Assembly: GCF_024362205.1 (NCBI RefSeq)
Contig: NZ_CP101462.1
Span: 400,501-464,500 of the forward strand
Direction: 5' to 3'
DNA length: 64,000 bases
From: Exiguobacterium aurantiacum
GTDB taxonomy: Bacteria; Bacillota; Bacilli; Exiguobacteriales; Exiguobacteriaceae
Shown here: piece after piece, positions 7,545 to 16,232 of the stretch
Numbering within the stretch: position 1 is the first letter of the stretch
Layout: the number at the start of each line of letters is the position of its first letter
Notes under the pieces: model-generated
Seen by the model: only the letters and a program-made list of their open reading frames with translations
Told to the model about the DNA's origin: nothing
Databases searched by the model: none
Translations under genes and position numbers: made by a program

Positions 7545-8615
7545 ATGTTTGACCGTTTGAGTGTATTAGAAGAACGCTATATGCAACTAAATGAGATGCT
7601 CGCTGACCCAGAAGTGCTCAGCGATGCGAATAAATTACGACAATATTCAAAAGAACAGTCGCAACTCGAGGAGACGGTGCAGGCGTATCGTCACTATAAA
7701 GAGACGAGCACGGCGTATAAAGAAGCGAAACTCATGCTTGAGGACCGCACACTCGATGCTGATATGCGGGAGCTCGCCAAAGAGGAGATGTCACTCCTCG
7801 AGCCGGAAGTGAAAGCACTCGAGGCGAAACTGCGCGTGCTTTTATTGCCGAAAGACCCGAACGACGACAAGAACGTCATCGTCGAGATTCGCGGGGCGGC
7901 CGGCGGGGACGAGGCGGCACTGTTCGCAGTCGACTTGTACAAGATGTACACCCGTTTCGCCGAGCGTCAGAACTGGAAAGCCGAGTTGATTGACGCCAAC
8001 TATACGGAACTCGGTGGTTTCAAAGAAGTGACGTTCCTGATCAACGGGACGGGCGCCTATTCGAAACTGAAGTTCGAGAATGGGGCGCATCGGGTCCAGC
8101 GCGTCCCGTCGACCGAGTCAGGCGGACGCATCCACACGTCGACGGCAACGGTCGCGGTGTTGCCGGAAGCAGAGGACGTCGAAGTGCACATCGATATGAA
8201 AGACGTCCGCGTCGATACGTTCACGTCGTCAGGACCAGGCGGCCAGTCGGTCAACACGACCCAATCGGCCGTCCGGTTGACGCACATCCCGTCGGGTCTA
8301 GTCGTGTCGTGTCAGGACGAAAAGTCGCAACATAAGAACAAAGACAAAGCGCTCAAAGTACTGCGGGCCCGGCTCTATGACAAGATGCAGAGTGAACATC
8401 TCGAAGAACTGTCGGCACAGCGGAAGTCGGCTGTCGGGACGGGCGACCGCTCGGAGCGGATTCGAACGTATAACTTCCCGCAGAGCCGCGTGACCGATCA
8501 CCGCATCGGGCTGACGCTCCAAAAACTCGACCGCGTCCTCGCCGGTGAACTTGAAGACATCATCGACGCCCTCGTCATGGATGAACAGGCACGCCTGATG
8601 GAGGATGTGGATTGA
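7545..8615 (+). CDS. prfA: Peptide chain release factor 1
   Basis: A 356-residue class I release factor that reads UAA and UAG and triggers peptidyl-tRNA hydrolysis. The GGQ motif is at residues 232-234 in [18 protein letters not shown], the usual place. The N-terminal coiled-coil domain, the [11 protein letters not shown] core strand and the [10 protein letters not shown]-type loop (here [14 protein letters not shown]) are all present. Start is ATG 7545 with AAAGGA upstream; a longer in-frame form from 7521 lacks family support. The stop overlaps the prmC start by one nucleotide, so the factor and its methyltransferase are translationally coupled. Confidence 0.96.
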   Translation: MFDRLSVLEERYMQLNEMLADPEVLSDANKLRQYSKEQSQLEETVQAYRHYKETSTAYKEAKLMLEDRTLDADMRELAKEEMSLLEPEVKALEAKLRVLLLPKDPNDDKNVIVEIRGAAGGDEAALFAVDLYKMYTRFAERQNWKAELIDANYTELGGFKEVTFLINGTGAYSKLKFENGAHRVQRVPSTESGGRIHTSTATVAVLPEAEDVEVHIDMKDVRVDTFTSSGPGGQSVNTTQSAVRLTHIPSGLVVSCQDEKSQHKNKDKALKVLRARLYDKMQSEHLEELSAQRKSAVGTGDRSERIRTYNFPQSRVTDHRIGLTLQKLDRVLAGELEDIIDALVMDEQARLMEDVD

Positions 8616-9487
8616 TGCGGATTGCAGCGAAGCTGAAGCAAGCGGAACGGGAGCTATCGTCTGCAAATCGTGACGTCTCGGCCGCAGAGTGGTGGCTCAT
8701 GCACGTCCTCGGCGTCGACCGGACGGGACTGCTCGTCCGTCTGTCTGACGAATTGACAACTGATGAGGAAGCTACGTTTCAAGCGGGATTTGAGCGTCTC
8801 TTGGCCGGCGAACCGGTCCAACACTTGATTGGCCACGCCCCGTTTTATGGACGGATGTTCGAGGTCAATCGTGACGTCTTAATTCCGCGTCCGGAGACGG
8901 AAGAGCTGATTGAATGGGTCGTCGCGCATGTGCGGGACGTGTCTGACGATGACATTGTCGATATCGGGACCGGGAGCGGCGCAATCGCCGTCACGCTCAG
9001 TCTCGAACTCGGTGTCCGTGTCCAGACGGTCGATATTTCCCGGGAAGCGATTGCGGTCGCCAGGCGAAATGCAGCGGCGCTCGGGGCGGATGTGTTTTTC
9101 CATGAAGGAGATTGCCTGTCATCGATTGCCGCCGACTCGATTCGCGTCCTCGTCTCGAATCCGCCTTATATCGAGGCGGGCGAGTTGCTCGACGAGACGG
9201 TCGCGGGTTATGAGCCTCACCTCGCTTTGTTCGGAGGGGCGGACGGGCTCGAGTTTTATCGGAAGATTATCGCCGACTCGATGCGCGTCTTGTGTGCCGA
9301 TTGGCAATTGATTGCATTTGAAATCGGGTATAATCAAGGACAAGTTGTGAAATCGTACCTGTCCGAACGTTATCCTGAAGCAGAAACGGGTATTTTAAAA
9401 GATATAAACGGCAAAGACCGAATCGTCTACGCCGTGAGGGAAGGGATTGCGCATGGAAACGAAATGGATCAAGCCGACAGAAGTTGA
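8615..9487 (+). CDS. prmC: Release factor glutamine methyltransferase
   Basis: A 290-residue SAM-dependent enzyme that N5-methylates the glutamine of the GGQ motif in release factors. The SAM-binding motif DIGTGSGAIAVTL is near residue 113 and the catalytic NPPY motif (VSNPPYIEAGEL) is near 183. The N-terminal helical domain contains the conserved PRPETEEL (IPRPETEELIEWV near 88). ATG 8615 overlaps the prfA TGA (TGATG); GGAGG is nine nt upstream. A TTG at 8612 is in frame but not needed. The 3' end overlaps the ywlC start by 35 nt. Confidence 0.94.
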   Translation: MRIAAKLKQAERELSSANRDVSAAEWWLMHVLGVDRTGLLVRLSDELTTDEEATFQAGFERLLAGEPVQHLIGHAPFYGRMFEVNRDVLIPRPETEELIEWVVAHVRDVSDDDIVDIGTGSGAIAVTLSLELGVRVQTVDISREAIAVARRNAAALGADVFFHEGDCLSSIAADSIRVLVSNPPYIEAGELLDETVAGYEPHLALFGGADGLEFYRKIIADSMRVLCADWQLIAFEIGYNQGQVVKSYLSERYPEAETGILKDINGKDRIVYAVREGIAHGNEMDQADRS

Positions 9488-10451
9488 GGAAGGGGTACGT
9501 CTCTTGCAGGCGGGCGAGGTGATCGCCATGCCGACGGAGACCGTCTACGGACTCGCCGGTGATGCGACGAACGATGTCGCCATCAAAAAGATTTTCGAGG
9601 CGAAAGGAAGACCGTCGGACAACCCGCTCATCGTCCACGTGGCCTCGGTCGAACAGGCCGAACATTTCGCGCAAACCATCCCGCCGGTCGCGAGACGCTT
9701 GATGGAAGCGTTTTGGCCCGGTGCCTTGACCATCATCTTGCCATCGAACGGCCGAGCGTCCGCACTCGTGACGGCTGGCCTCCATTCGATCGGGCTCAGA
9801 ATGCCGGATCACCCGGCTGCGCTCGACTTGATTCGCCGATCTGGTCTCGGACTGGCGGCACCGAGCGCGAACCGGTCAGGACGTCCATCACCGACGTCGG
9901 CCCGGCACGTGGCAGATGATTTGACCGGTCGGATCGCGGGTATTATGGATGGGGGACCGACAGGCATCGGCGTCGAATCGACCGTGATCGACTGCACGAC
10001 GGAACCGGCGACGATTTTACGTCCGGGCGGCGTGACAAAAGAAGCGATTGAGGCTGTCATCGGACCGGTCATTCTCGATGCCAACTTGAGCGATGAAACA
10101 GCTGCGCCACGATCACCAGGAATGAAGTACACCCATTACGCCCCGAGTGCGCCTCTTTATTTAGTCGAAGGGGGACGCCACGACCTCGTCCGTGTCATTA
10201 TGACGCGGCAGGCGGAGGGCAAGCGAGTTGGCGCGCTCGTGTTCGATGAAGCGACGACCCCGGCTGACGTCACCCTCTCCCTCGGTACTTCGATGGAGAC
10301 GGCGGCCCGGCGGCTATACGAGGCGTTGCGTAAATTTGATGAGACGGATGTAGAAGAGATTTACGTGAATCGGATTGAACCGACGGGAGTCGCTCTTGCC
10401 GTATATAACCGCCTTTACAAGGCGGCAGGCGGTAAAGTCATCCGTCCATAG
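9453..10451 (+). CDS. ywlC: Threonylcarbamoyl-AMP synthase (Sua5/YwlC)
   Basis: A 332-residue enzyme that makes threonylcarbamoyl-adenylate from threonine, bicarbonate and ATP for the t6A modification at position 37 of ANN-decoding tRNAs. The YrdC domain (about 8-200) has PTETVYGLAGDA, KGRPSDNPLI and SANRSGRPSPTSA; the C-terminal Sua5 domain (about 235-332) follows the linker SPGMKYTHYAP. The length fits the long Sua5 form, not the short YrdC form. Start ATG 9453 has an AGGGAAGGG ribosome site and lies inside the end of prmC (35-nt overlap). An in-frame TTG at 9447 is less likely. Confidence 0.93.
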   Translation: METKWIKPTEVEEGVRLLQAGEVIAMPTETVYGLAGDATNDVAIKKIFEAKGRPSDNPLIVHVASVEQAEHFAQTIPPVARRLMEAFWPGALTIILPSNGRASALVTAGLHSIGLRMPDHPAALDLIRRSGLGLAAPSANRSGRPSPTSARHVADDLTGRIAGIMDGGPTGIGVESTVIDCTTEPATILRPGGVTKEAIEAVIGPVILDANLSDETAAPRSPGMKYTHYAPSAPLYLVEGGRHDLVRVIMTRQAEGKRVGALVFDEATTPADVTLSLGTSMETAARRLYEALRKFDETDVEEIYVNRIEPTGVALAVYNRLYKAAGGKVIRP

Positions 10452-10485
10452 GAAGAGGCTTAAGGACATAGAGGAGGATCACGCG

Positions 10486-10986
10486 ATGTCGATGAAACGC
10501 GTATTATTCATATGTAGTGGGAACACATGCCGAAGTCCGATGGCGATGGCCCTGCTTCGCTCTAAAGTGACGGGGGACGAGTTTGATATTCGTTCGGCCG
10601 GGCTTCGGACGATGCAAGGGTTCGACGCATCAGAAAATGCACTCCAAGTGTTGCGTGAACGAGGGATTGAACTCGATCACGTGACGCAGACATTCGATGA
10701 CGTCCTCGGACGTTGGGCGGATGTCATCTTGACGATGACACGGGCGCATCGTGAACAGATTCGGGACATGCACCCCGATTTGGCTGACCGCACGTTCACG
10801 TTATATGAGTTCGTCACGGGGCTCGAGCGCGATATCAACGACCCGTTCGGAGGGTCGATGAACGTCTATCGCCAAGTTCGAAATGAACTCGAGCCACTCG
10901 TGAATCGACTTGTGCTAAAATTGACGAATGACGGGTCAAAGGTGACGAAACCACCGAGACGCCTACCAAAGAAGACGGGGGAATGA
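10486..10986 (+). CDS. ywlE: Low-molecular-weight protein-arginine phosphatase (YwlE)
   Basis: A 166-residue low-molecular-weight phosphatase. The P-loop FICSGNTCRSPMA begins near residue 8: Cys10 is the nucleophile, Arg16 binds phosphate and Thr14 is the residue that selects phospho-arginine over phospho-tyrosine in B. subtilis YwlE. The general acid lies in NDPFGGS (near 118). The enzyme reverses McsB arginine phosphorylation, a degradation tag for ClpCP. Start ATG 10486 has GAGGAGG. It sits four nt before rpiB; the mntP (ywlD) gene found next to it in Bacillus is absent. Confidence 0.92.
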   Translation: MSMKRVLFICSGNTCRSPMAMALLRSKVTGDEFDIRSAGLRTMQGFDASENALQVLRERGIELDHVTQTFDDVLGRWADVILTMTRAHREQIRDMHPDLADRTFTLYEFVTGLERDINDPFGGSMNVYRQVRNELEPLVNRLVLKLTNDGSKVTKPPRRLPKKTGE

Positions 10987-10990
10987 ACGA

Positions 10991-11431
10991 ATGAAAATCG
11001 CAATTGGCGCCGATCATGGCGGATTCAACTTGAAGAAAGAGATTATTGGACTATTGGAAGAGCTCGGTCACGAGTATAAAGACTTCGGGACACACTCGGC
11101 CGAGTCAATCGATTACCCAGACGTGGCGATCCCGGTCGCTGAAGCCGTCGCGGCCGGTGAGTTTGACCGTGGTATCTTGATTTGCGGGACAGGAATTGGG
11201 ATCGGCATCGCAGCCAACAAAGTCAAAGGCATCCGGGCGGCACTCGTGCATGACTCGTTCAGTGCGAAAGCGACGCGTCAACACAACGACTCGAACATCA
11301 TGACGATGGGCGAGCGCGTCGTCGGACCGGGTCTTGCACTCGATTTAGTGGCGACATGGCTCGATACGGACTTCGAGGGCGGACGCCACTCGAACCGTGT
11401 CGATAAGATGAGCGCTTACGAAACGAAGTGA
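10991..11431 (+). CDS. rpiB: Ribose-5-phosphate isomerase B
   Basis: A 146-residue RpiB/LacAB family sugar-phosphate isomerase that interconverts ribose 5-phosphate and ribulose 5-phosphate. It has the IGADHGGFNLKKEI start, the active-site ICGTGIGIGIAANK (about 64-77; Cys65) and RQHNDSNIMTMGERV. Start ATG 10991 follows a GGGGAATGA ribosome site within four nt of the ywlE stop. The stop overlaps the GTG start of ywlG, so ywlE-rpiB-ywlG is one tightly packed unit as in Bacillus. Confidence 0.95.
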   Translation: MKIAIGADHGGFNLKKEIIGLLEELGHEYKDFGTHSAESIDYPDVAIPVAEAVAAGEFDRGILICGTGIGIGIAANKVKGIRAALVHDSFSAKATRQHNDSNIMTMGERVVGPGLALDLVATWLDTDFEGGRHSNRVDKMSAYETK

Positions 11432-11970
11432 CGACGATGAAGGCGGAGCTTTTGAACTTATTGACGGAGTTGCATGAACGGTTTCCGTTAGATGAGGAAA
11501 AGATGCTCGTCATCGGTTGTTCGACGAGCGAGGTCGTCGGCAAGACGATCGGGAAAGCGGGTTCGATTGATGTGGCGTCGGATTTGATCGAGGCGTTCCT
11601 TGCGTTTCGGGACAAGACCGGCGTCCATCTCGCCTTTCAAGGCTGCGAACATATCAATCGCGCCCTCACGATCGAGCGACGGACGTTGAAACAGTTCGGG
11701 TTGACGGAAGTGACGGTCGTCCCAGTCCGCGCAGCGGGCGGGGCGATGTCCGAGAAGGCGTATGAACGTTTCGACGCCCCGTGCGTCGTCGAAGCCATTC
11801 AAGCGGACGCCGGCATCGATATCGGATCGACGCTGATCGGCATGCATTTGAAGCCGGTCGCAATTCCGGTCCGATTGTCGGCGAAACAGCTCGGTGAGGC
11901 GTACGTCACGTTCGCCATCACGCGACCGAAATTGATTGGCGGCCCGCGGGCCCATTATCCAGCAAAATAA
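11428..11970 (+). CDS. ywlG: DUF436/TIGR01440 family protein (YwlG)
   Basis: A 180-residue protein of the YwlG family (function unknown), recognised from VIGCSTSEVVGKTIGK (near 30), FQGCEHINRALTIE (near 70) and DIGSTLIGMHLKPVAIPVR near the end. The cysteine-containing GCSTSEV and GCEHINR motifs are the most conserved parts of the family. Start is placed at GTG 11428, which overlaps the rpiB stop (GTGA); ATG 11437 is the alternative. Neither has a strong ribosome site, which fits coupling to rpiB. A perfect terminator follows. Confidence 0.88.
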   Translation: MTTMKAELLNLLTELHERFPLDEEKMLVIGCSTSEVVGKTIGKAGSIDVASDLIEAFLAFRDKTGVHLAFQGCEHINRALTIERRTLKQFGLTEVTVVPVRAAGGAMSEKAYERFDAPCVVEAIQADAGIDIGSTLIGMHLKPVAIPVRLSAKQLGEAYVTFAITRPKLIGGPRAHYPAK

Positions 11971-11972
11971 TG

Positions 11973-12000
11973 AAAGCCGGTCGCATTGACCGGCTTTTTT
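11973..12000 (+). terminator. Intrinsic terminator after ywlG
   Basis: A perfect 10-bp stem AAAGCCGGTC / GACCGGCTTT with a 5-nt loop and a T run. It ends the prfA-ywlG unit and faces the convergent esterase gene. Confidence 0.92.
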
Positions 12001-12006
12001 GGTACG

Positions 12007-12792
12007 TTATAATTCTTCACTAAATAGATACGAGATGACCATCGGGAAGCGTTCACGCCAAGCGAGCTCGTTATGCACGCCTTCCTCGATGACCTCGAAA
12101 CGGATGTGGTCGACCTTGTCGCGCAATAGGGCGTAGACACGTTCGCTCGACTCGAGGTACATCTCGTTCGTCGGTCCGTCGGCTGACGGCTGTTCGACTT
12201 CTTTGCGGCCGACGTCCATATACAGACGTTCGACGCCGTTCAAATCACTCGCGTCAATCAACTGCTCGAGCTCGGTCTGGTTGAACCAGAACGCCGAGGA
12301 CAATGAAGCCACACGCTTGAAGACATCGGGATAGACGCAAGCGGCGTAAATCGAGATCAAGCCGCCCATCGAGCTGCCCATCATCGCTGTCTCGTCCGGT
12401 TTCGTCCGATAGTTCGCATCAATCATCGGCTTCAACTCTTGGGCGATGTATTCAATGTAGGCCGATCCTTGGCCGCCGAGCGTCACGTCTTGACCGAGCA
12501 AGCTCTCCCCGATGTACGGGTTCTCCCACGGACCGTATTCATCGAGCCGCATTTCGCCAGGGGCGCTGTCGATGCCGACGATGATGATGTCGCGCTTCGA
12601 GGCGTCCATGTACTCACCGGCGCGCCAGCTCATCTTATAGCTCGCATCCTCATCGGCGAACACGTTCTGTCCGTCATGCATATACAGAACGGGATAACGC
12701 TTGTCCGTCATGTCATAATCGGCCGGCGTATAAATCCGAATCGTCCGCTCGCGTTCGAACGGGGTGATGGTGATTTGTTTTGTCTCAATCAT
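12007..12792 (-). CDS. Alpha/beta hydrolase, putative esterase
   Basis: A 261-residue cytosolic hydrolase of the esterase D/YbbA-like class (COG2819). The N-terminal beta-strand region ITPFERERTIRIYTPADYD leads to VLYMHDGQNVF (near 42), and the nucleophile elbow is MMGSSMGGLIS (near 133). An acidic residue in LYMDVGRKE and a histidine in EEGVHNELAWRERFP (near 240) complete a likely triad. Substrates in this family include acyl esters and siderophore esters; none can be chosen here. Start is ATG 12792 with GAGGAGG; an ATG six nt upstream lies too close to the ribosome site. It is inserted between ywlG and glyA, which are adjacent in Bacillus. Confidence 0.82.
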   Translation of the reverse strand: MIETKQITITPFERERTIRIYTPADYDMTDKRYPVLYMHDGQNVFADEDASYKMSWRAGEYMDASKRDIIIVGIDSAPGEMRLDEYGPWENPYIGESLLGQDVTLGGQGSAYIEYIAQELKPMIDANYRTKPDETAMMGSSMGGLISIYAACVYPDVFKRVASLSSAFWFNQTELEQLIDASDLNGVERLYMDVGRKEVEQPSADGPTNEMYLESSERVYALLRDKVDHIRFEVIEEGVHNELAWRERFPMVISYLFSEEL

Positions 12793-12921
12793 AAACATCC
12801 TCCTCTGATCGTCTTCTTCCATATGATACCCGACTTGCCCTGTGATTAGACGATACCCAAAAAAAGAAGCATATGTTACGATGGGGGTGTTGATTTTTAG
12901 ACATTCAGAGGGGGTTTCAAC

Positions 12922-14175
12922 ATGGTAAACACGACGAAGTTGAAAGTGCAGGATGCGGAATTATTTGAAGCGATGCAACACGAGCTCGGTCGCCAACGCG
13001 AGAACATCGAACTCATTGCCTCGGAGAATTTTGTCTCAGAAGCAGTCATGGAAGCGCAAGGCGGCGTACTCACGAACAAGTACGCGGAAGGTTATCCAGG
13101 CCGTCGCTACTACGGCGGTTGTGAGTTCGTCGACGTGGCCGAGAACTTGGCCCGCGACCGCGCCAAGGAGCTGTTCGGTGCAGAACACGCCAACGTCCAG
13201 CCGCATTCGGGTGCCCAAGCGAACATGGCCGTTTACTTCACCGTCCTTGAAGCAGGGGACACGGTGCTCGGCATGAACTTGTCGCACGGTGGCCATTTGA
13301 CGCACGGAAGTCCGGTCAACTTCTCAGGCGTTCAGTACAATTTCGTCGAATACGGTGTGGACAAAGAGACAGAACACATTGATTATGACGTTGTCGCAGC
13401 CCTCGCGAAAGAACATAAACCAAAATTGATCGTCGCTGGTGCCTCGGCATACCCGCGGACAATCGACTTCGCCAAGTTCCGTGAAATCGCCGATAGCGTC
13501 GGTGCTTACCTCATGGTCGACATGGCCCATATCGCCGGACTCGTCGCGGCCGGTCTTCATCCGAACCCGGTCGAGCACGCGCATTTCGTGACGACGACGA
13601 CGCACAAGACGCTCCGCGGCCCGCGCGGCGGGATGATTCTTTGTAAAGAAGAGTTCGCCAAAGCGATCGACAAGTCGATTTTCCCAGGAATTCAAGGCGG
13701 TCCACTCATGCACGTCATCGCGGCGAAAGCCGTGGCGTTCGGGGAAGCGCTTCAACCTGAGTTCAAAGACTATCAGGCCCAAGTCATCAAGAACGCACAG
13801 GTGCTCGCGCAAGGGCTAGAAGAGGAAGGACTCCGCATCGTATCGGGCGGTACGGATAACCACCTTCTCCTCGTCGACCTCCGCGGCATCGACATCACCG
13901 GGAAAGCGGCCGAGCATGCGCTCGACGCAGCCGGCATCACGGTCAACAAGAACACGATTCCGTTCGATCCGGCATCACCGTTCGTCACGAGCGGGATTCG
14001 TCTCGGGACGGCTGCGATGACGACACGCGGATTGAAAGAAGACGATATGCGTGAAGTCGCTCGCTTGATTGGACGCGTCTTGACGAATCATGAAGATGAA
14101 GCAGTGCTCGCGGAAGCGCACGAAGCGGTTCGCGCGTTGACGTCGAAGTTCTCGCTCTATCCTGAACGAGGCTGA
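12922..14175 (+). CDS. glyA: Serine hydroxymethyltransferase
   Basis: A 417-residue PLP enzyme that converts serine and tetrahydrofolate to glycine and 5,10-methylene-THF, the main one-carbon source. The PLP lysine is Lys229 in [14 protein letters not shown]. The family signatures [33 protein letters not shown] and [13 protein letters not shown] are all present, and the length is normal. Start ATG 12922 has AGAGGGGG upstream. It lies next to genes of nucleotide metabolism in the conserved ywlG-glyA-upp order, though other genes are now inserted on both sides. A membrane coiled-coil gene begins three nt after its stop. Confidence 0.97.
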   Translation: MVNTTKLKVQDAELFEAMQHELGRQRENIELIASENFVSEAVMEAQGGVLTNKYAEGYPGRRYYGGCEFVDVAENLARDRAKELFGAEHANVQPHSGAQANMAVYFTVLEAGDTVLGMNLSHGGHLTHGSPVNFSGVQYNFVEYGVDKETEHIDYDVVAALAKEHKPKLIVAGASAYPRTIDFAKFREIADSVGAYLMVDMAHIAGLVAAGLHPNPVEHAHFVTTTTHKTLRGPRGGMILCKEEFAKAIDKSIFPGIQGGPLMHVIAAKAVAFGEALQPEFKDYQAQVIKNAQVLAQGLEEEGLRIVSGGTDNHLLLVDLRGIDITGKAAEHALDAAGITVNKNTIPFDPASPFVTSGIRLGTAAMTTRGLKEDDMREVARLIGRVLTNHEDEAVLAEAHEAVRALTSKFSLYPERG

Positions 14176-14178
14176 CGA

Positions 14179-15105
14179 ATGGACGTACGGACACTCGCAG
14201 ATCGGGAACTTGCGGAACTGCCGCTCATCGATATGACGGAATGGCTCGTCCGAAAAGGCGAGCACGACCCGACGTTTCGCCTCGTCGCGAATGAGTTCGG
14301 GGTCGTGACGACGCTACTCGACCACGGGTATTATATCGAGGCAAGTGAACGGATTGTACCGCTTCTCGGGATGAAAGTGCCGGCGGCGTTTCATCGGCTC
14401 GGGCTTGCGCTCGAAGTGAAGGCGAACGGAAAGAAGGCGGCCCAGCGCCGCTTTCGTTCGTTCTCGCCGGCCGTCATCGGTCATGCGGACTTGTCGGATT
14501 GGCGGAACGCGTTCAAATGGAACAAATCGTGGCTCGGTCTGCCGCTCGTCGTCGGCCTCGGTCTGGTCGCACTCATCTTTTGGCCGGATTCGGCACCACC
14601 TCCCGTGACGCCGACCGCATCAAACGAACGGGTCGAAACGGTGACGGAGGACGAGGCGCTCGCAAAACGGTTAGAAGAGCTCGAGCAAGAAGTTGCTCGA
14701 CTCGAGGAGGCGAACGAGGCGCTCCAAACCGAGGACGAGACGACCGAAGTCCCTGAGGCACCGGCCGTCATCCCGCTCGGTGAAGTCGAGACGCTCGTCT
14801 CGGACAAACGGTACGAGGAAGCCGATGCACTCCTCGTCGGCAAGGCAAAAGCCGGTCAAGAACAGGCCGTCGGGTTTTATCGGTTGCTTGTCGACAACAA
14901 GCTCGGCGAAGCGGAAATCGATGACTATGCCGCCTACGTCGACAGTTATCCAGAGTCGGGGTATAAGGCGGATGTTCTATGGATGAAAGGCATCGCCGAG
15001 AAGAAGGCCGGGGACGAGACGTACCGGACGACGCTCGCCGAGGTCGCCGCCATGGATGGAACGTATTGGGCGCCGATCGCCAAATCGGTGCTCGAGGAAG
15101 AGTGA
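14179..15105 (+). CDS. Membrane-anchored coiled-coil protein of unknown function
   Basis: I do not recognise this 308-residue protein. Residues 1-115 are a soluble, probably cytoplasmic domain; one membrane helix follows (SWLGLPLVVGLGLVALIF, about 115-132); then a Pro/Thr linker, a clear coiled coil (EALAKRLEELEQEVARLEEA, about 153-172) and a helical C-terminal domain (about 195-308) with TPR-like spacing (YEEADALLVGKAK, SGYKADVLWMKGIAEKKAGD). The layout resembles proteins that tie a cytoplasmic domain to an extracytoplasmic helical scaffold. It starts three nt after glyA (ATG 14179, with GAACGAGGCTGACG upstream) and must be translated from the glyA transcript. A terminator follows. Confidence 0.75.
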   Translation: MDVRTLADRELAELPLIDMTEWLVRKGEHDPTFRLVANEFGVVTTLLDHGYYIEASERIVPLLGMKVPAAFHRLGLALEVKANGKKAAQRRFRSFSPAVIGHADLSDWRNAFKWNKSWLGLPLVVGLGLVALIFWPDSAPPPVTPTASNERVETVTEDEALAKRLEELEQEVARLEEANEALQTEDETTEVPEAPAVIPLGEVETLVSDKRYEEADALLVGKAKAGQEQAVGFYRLLVDNKLGEAEIDDYAAYVDSYPESGYKADVLWMKGIAEKKAGDETYRTTLAEVAAMDGTYWAPIAKSVLEEE

Positions 15106-15131
15106 GGTCGCAGCGTGCTGTGACCTCTTTT
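15104..15131 (+). terminator. Intrinsic terminator after the glyA unit
   Basis: GAGGTC-g-CAG / CTG-t-GACCTC with a 4-nt loop is followed by TTTTCTC. It overlaps the stop codon of the coiled-coil gene. Confidence 0.8.
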
Positions 15132-15185
15132 CTCATCAAATTCTAATCTGTTTCACCGTTTTTTCTCAGCTCGCTCCCGTACAGT
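15130..15185 (+). promoter_or_regulatory. Response-regulator box and promoter of the two-component operon
   Basis: Heptamers TTCTCAT (15130), TTCTAAT (15141), TTCACCG (15152) and TTCTCAG (15163) start exactly 11 nt apart, the spacing typical of OmpR-family direct repeats. A -10 candidate TACAGT is at 15180-15185 and there is no good -35 box. The pair TTCTCAT-N4-TTCTAAT recurs at 17487-17504, in both cases ending 33 nt before the -10 box. This points to autoregulation by the response regulator encoded at 15554. Confidence 0.65.
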
Positions 15186-15213
15186 AAAGAAAAAGGATAA
15201 GGGAGAGAGATAT

Positions 15214-15483
15214 ATGCGCTCAACTAGCAGAGGAAAGATCGGAAGACTGATTCGAGGGGTGGCCGTCGGTGCGCTCGCACTGACACTCATGGCGGCAGGA
15301 GTCGCCGGCTTCTTATTATTCACCTTGACTGGTAACGCTTGGCTCGACCAAATCGCCCAAGTCGGGAACGATGTGGCGTTTCAAGTAGAAGGGGTTGAGA
15401 CGAGATTTGACCAAATCGGCGACTCGCTCGAACTGCGCGTCGAACAAGCGATCCCTGAAGCGGTTCGTCCGTTTTTTGACTGA
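15214..15483 (+). CDS. Small membrane protein upstream of a two-component system
   Basis: An 89-residue protein not recognised as a named family. It has a basic N-terminus, one membrane helix (about 17-38, GALALTLMAAGVAGFLLF) and an extracytoplasmic amphipathic tail (VEGVETRFDQIGDSLELRVEQ) that could form a coiled coil. ATG 15214 follows AAGGGAGAGAG. It is the first gene of the unit that includes the response regulator and kinase, so it may modulate the kinase or be part of the envelope response; this is inference. A GC-rich hairpin and T run lie between it and the regulator gene. Confidence 0.7.
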   Translation: MRSTSRGKIGRLIRGVAVGALALTLMAAGVAGFLLFTLTGNAWLDQIAQVGNDVAFQVEGVETRFDQIGDSLELRVEQAIPEAVRPFFD

Positions 15484-15508
15484 GGAATCCGGGAACACAT
15501 AAATGATG

Positions 15509-15535
15509 CGTCGGGCGGACTGCTCGGCGTTTTTT
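15509..15535 (+). terminator. Hairpin and T run inside the two-component operon (attenuator candidate)
   Basis: CGTCGGG and CTCGGCG can pair through seven positions with two G-U wobbles around a 7-nt loop, followed by TTTTTT. It sits between the small membrane protein and the regulator; the regulator's ribosome site (GGAGAAAGG) starts directly after the T run. It may lower expression of the kinase pair relative to the first gene. Confidence 0.45.
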
Positions 15536-15553
15536 GGAGAAAGGATGAATGCC

Positions 15554-16231
15554 ATGCCTACGATTCTCGTCGTCGAAGACGATGCTAAAATTGCCAGACT
15601 GCTCGAACTTGAACTCATGCACGCCGGTTATCAAGTCGAGGTCGCCCATGACGGGCGGGCCGGGCTCGACCGGGCGCTCACCGGCGGGATTGATTTGGTG
15701 TTGCTCGACGTCATGTTGCCGCAGATGAGCGGACTTGAAGTCGTACGCCGCGTCAAAGAAGAACAGCCGCTGTTGCCGGTTCTAATGGTGACGGCCCGCG
15801 GCGACCGCTACGATAAAGTGAGCGGGCTCGATCTCGGAGCCGATGATTACATCACGAAGCCGTTCGAGATGGAAGAGTTACTCGCACGGATTCGGGCGTT
15901 TTTACGGATGCGGCAACATGTCCAAGTCGATACGAGCGAACGGGTCTTGTCTTATGAAGGGCTGACCGTCGATGTCAATCGCCATGAAGTCATTTGTGAA
16001 GGGCAGAAAATCGATTTGACCCGGAGGGAGTTCGATTTGCTCGTCTATCTGCTCGAACATCCGGAGCGCGTGCTCACGCGCGACCAACTCGTCGAGCACG
16101 TCTGGGGTTTTGATTATTACGGCGACACGAACGTCGTCGACGTGTATATCCGTTATGTCCGCAAGAAACTCGGCGGGTCTTGGATTCAGACGGTCCGAGG
16201 CGTCGGTTATATGTTGAAGCGTGGTGAATAA
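15554..16231 (+). CDS. OmpR-family response regulator
   Basis: A 225-residue regulator with a receiver domain (about 3-115; phospho-acceptor Asp52 in VLLDVMLPQMSG, conserved Lys in TKPFEMEELLARI) and an OmpR winged helix (about 128-222; LTRREFDLLVYLLEHPERVL and a VDVYIRYVRKKL recognition region). ATG 15554 is nine nt after GAAAGG; an in-frame ATG at 15545 overlaps that site. It is followed within two nt by its kinase. Eleven-nt-phased heptamers upstream of its own operon and upstream of 17589 are its likely binding sites. Confidence 0.92.
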   Translation: MPTILVVEDDAKIARLLELELMHAGYQVEVAHDGRAGLDRALTGGIDLVLLDVMLPQMSGLEVVRRVKEEQPLLPVLMVTARGDRYDKVSGLDLGADDYITKPFEMEELLARIRAFLRMRQHVQVDTSERVLSYEGLTVDVNRHEVICEGQKIDLTRREFDLLVYLLEHPERVLTRDQLVEHVWGFDYYGDTNVVDVYIRYVRKKLGGSWIQTVRGVGYMLKRGE

Positions 16232-16232
16232 A

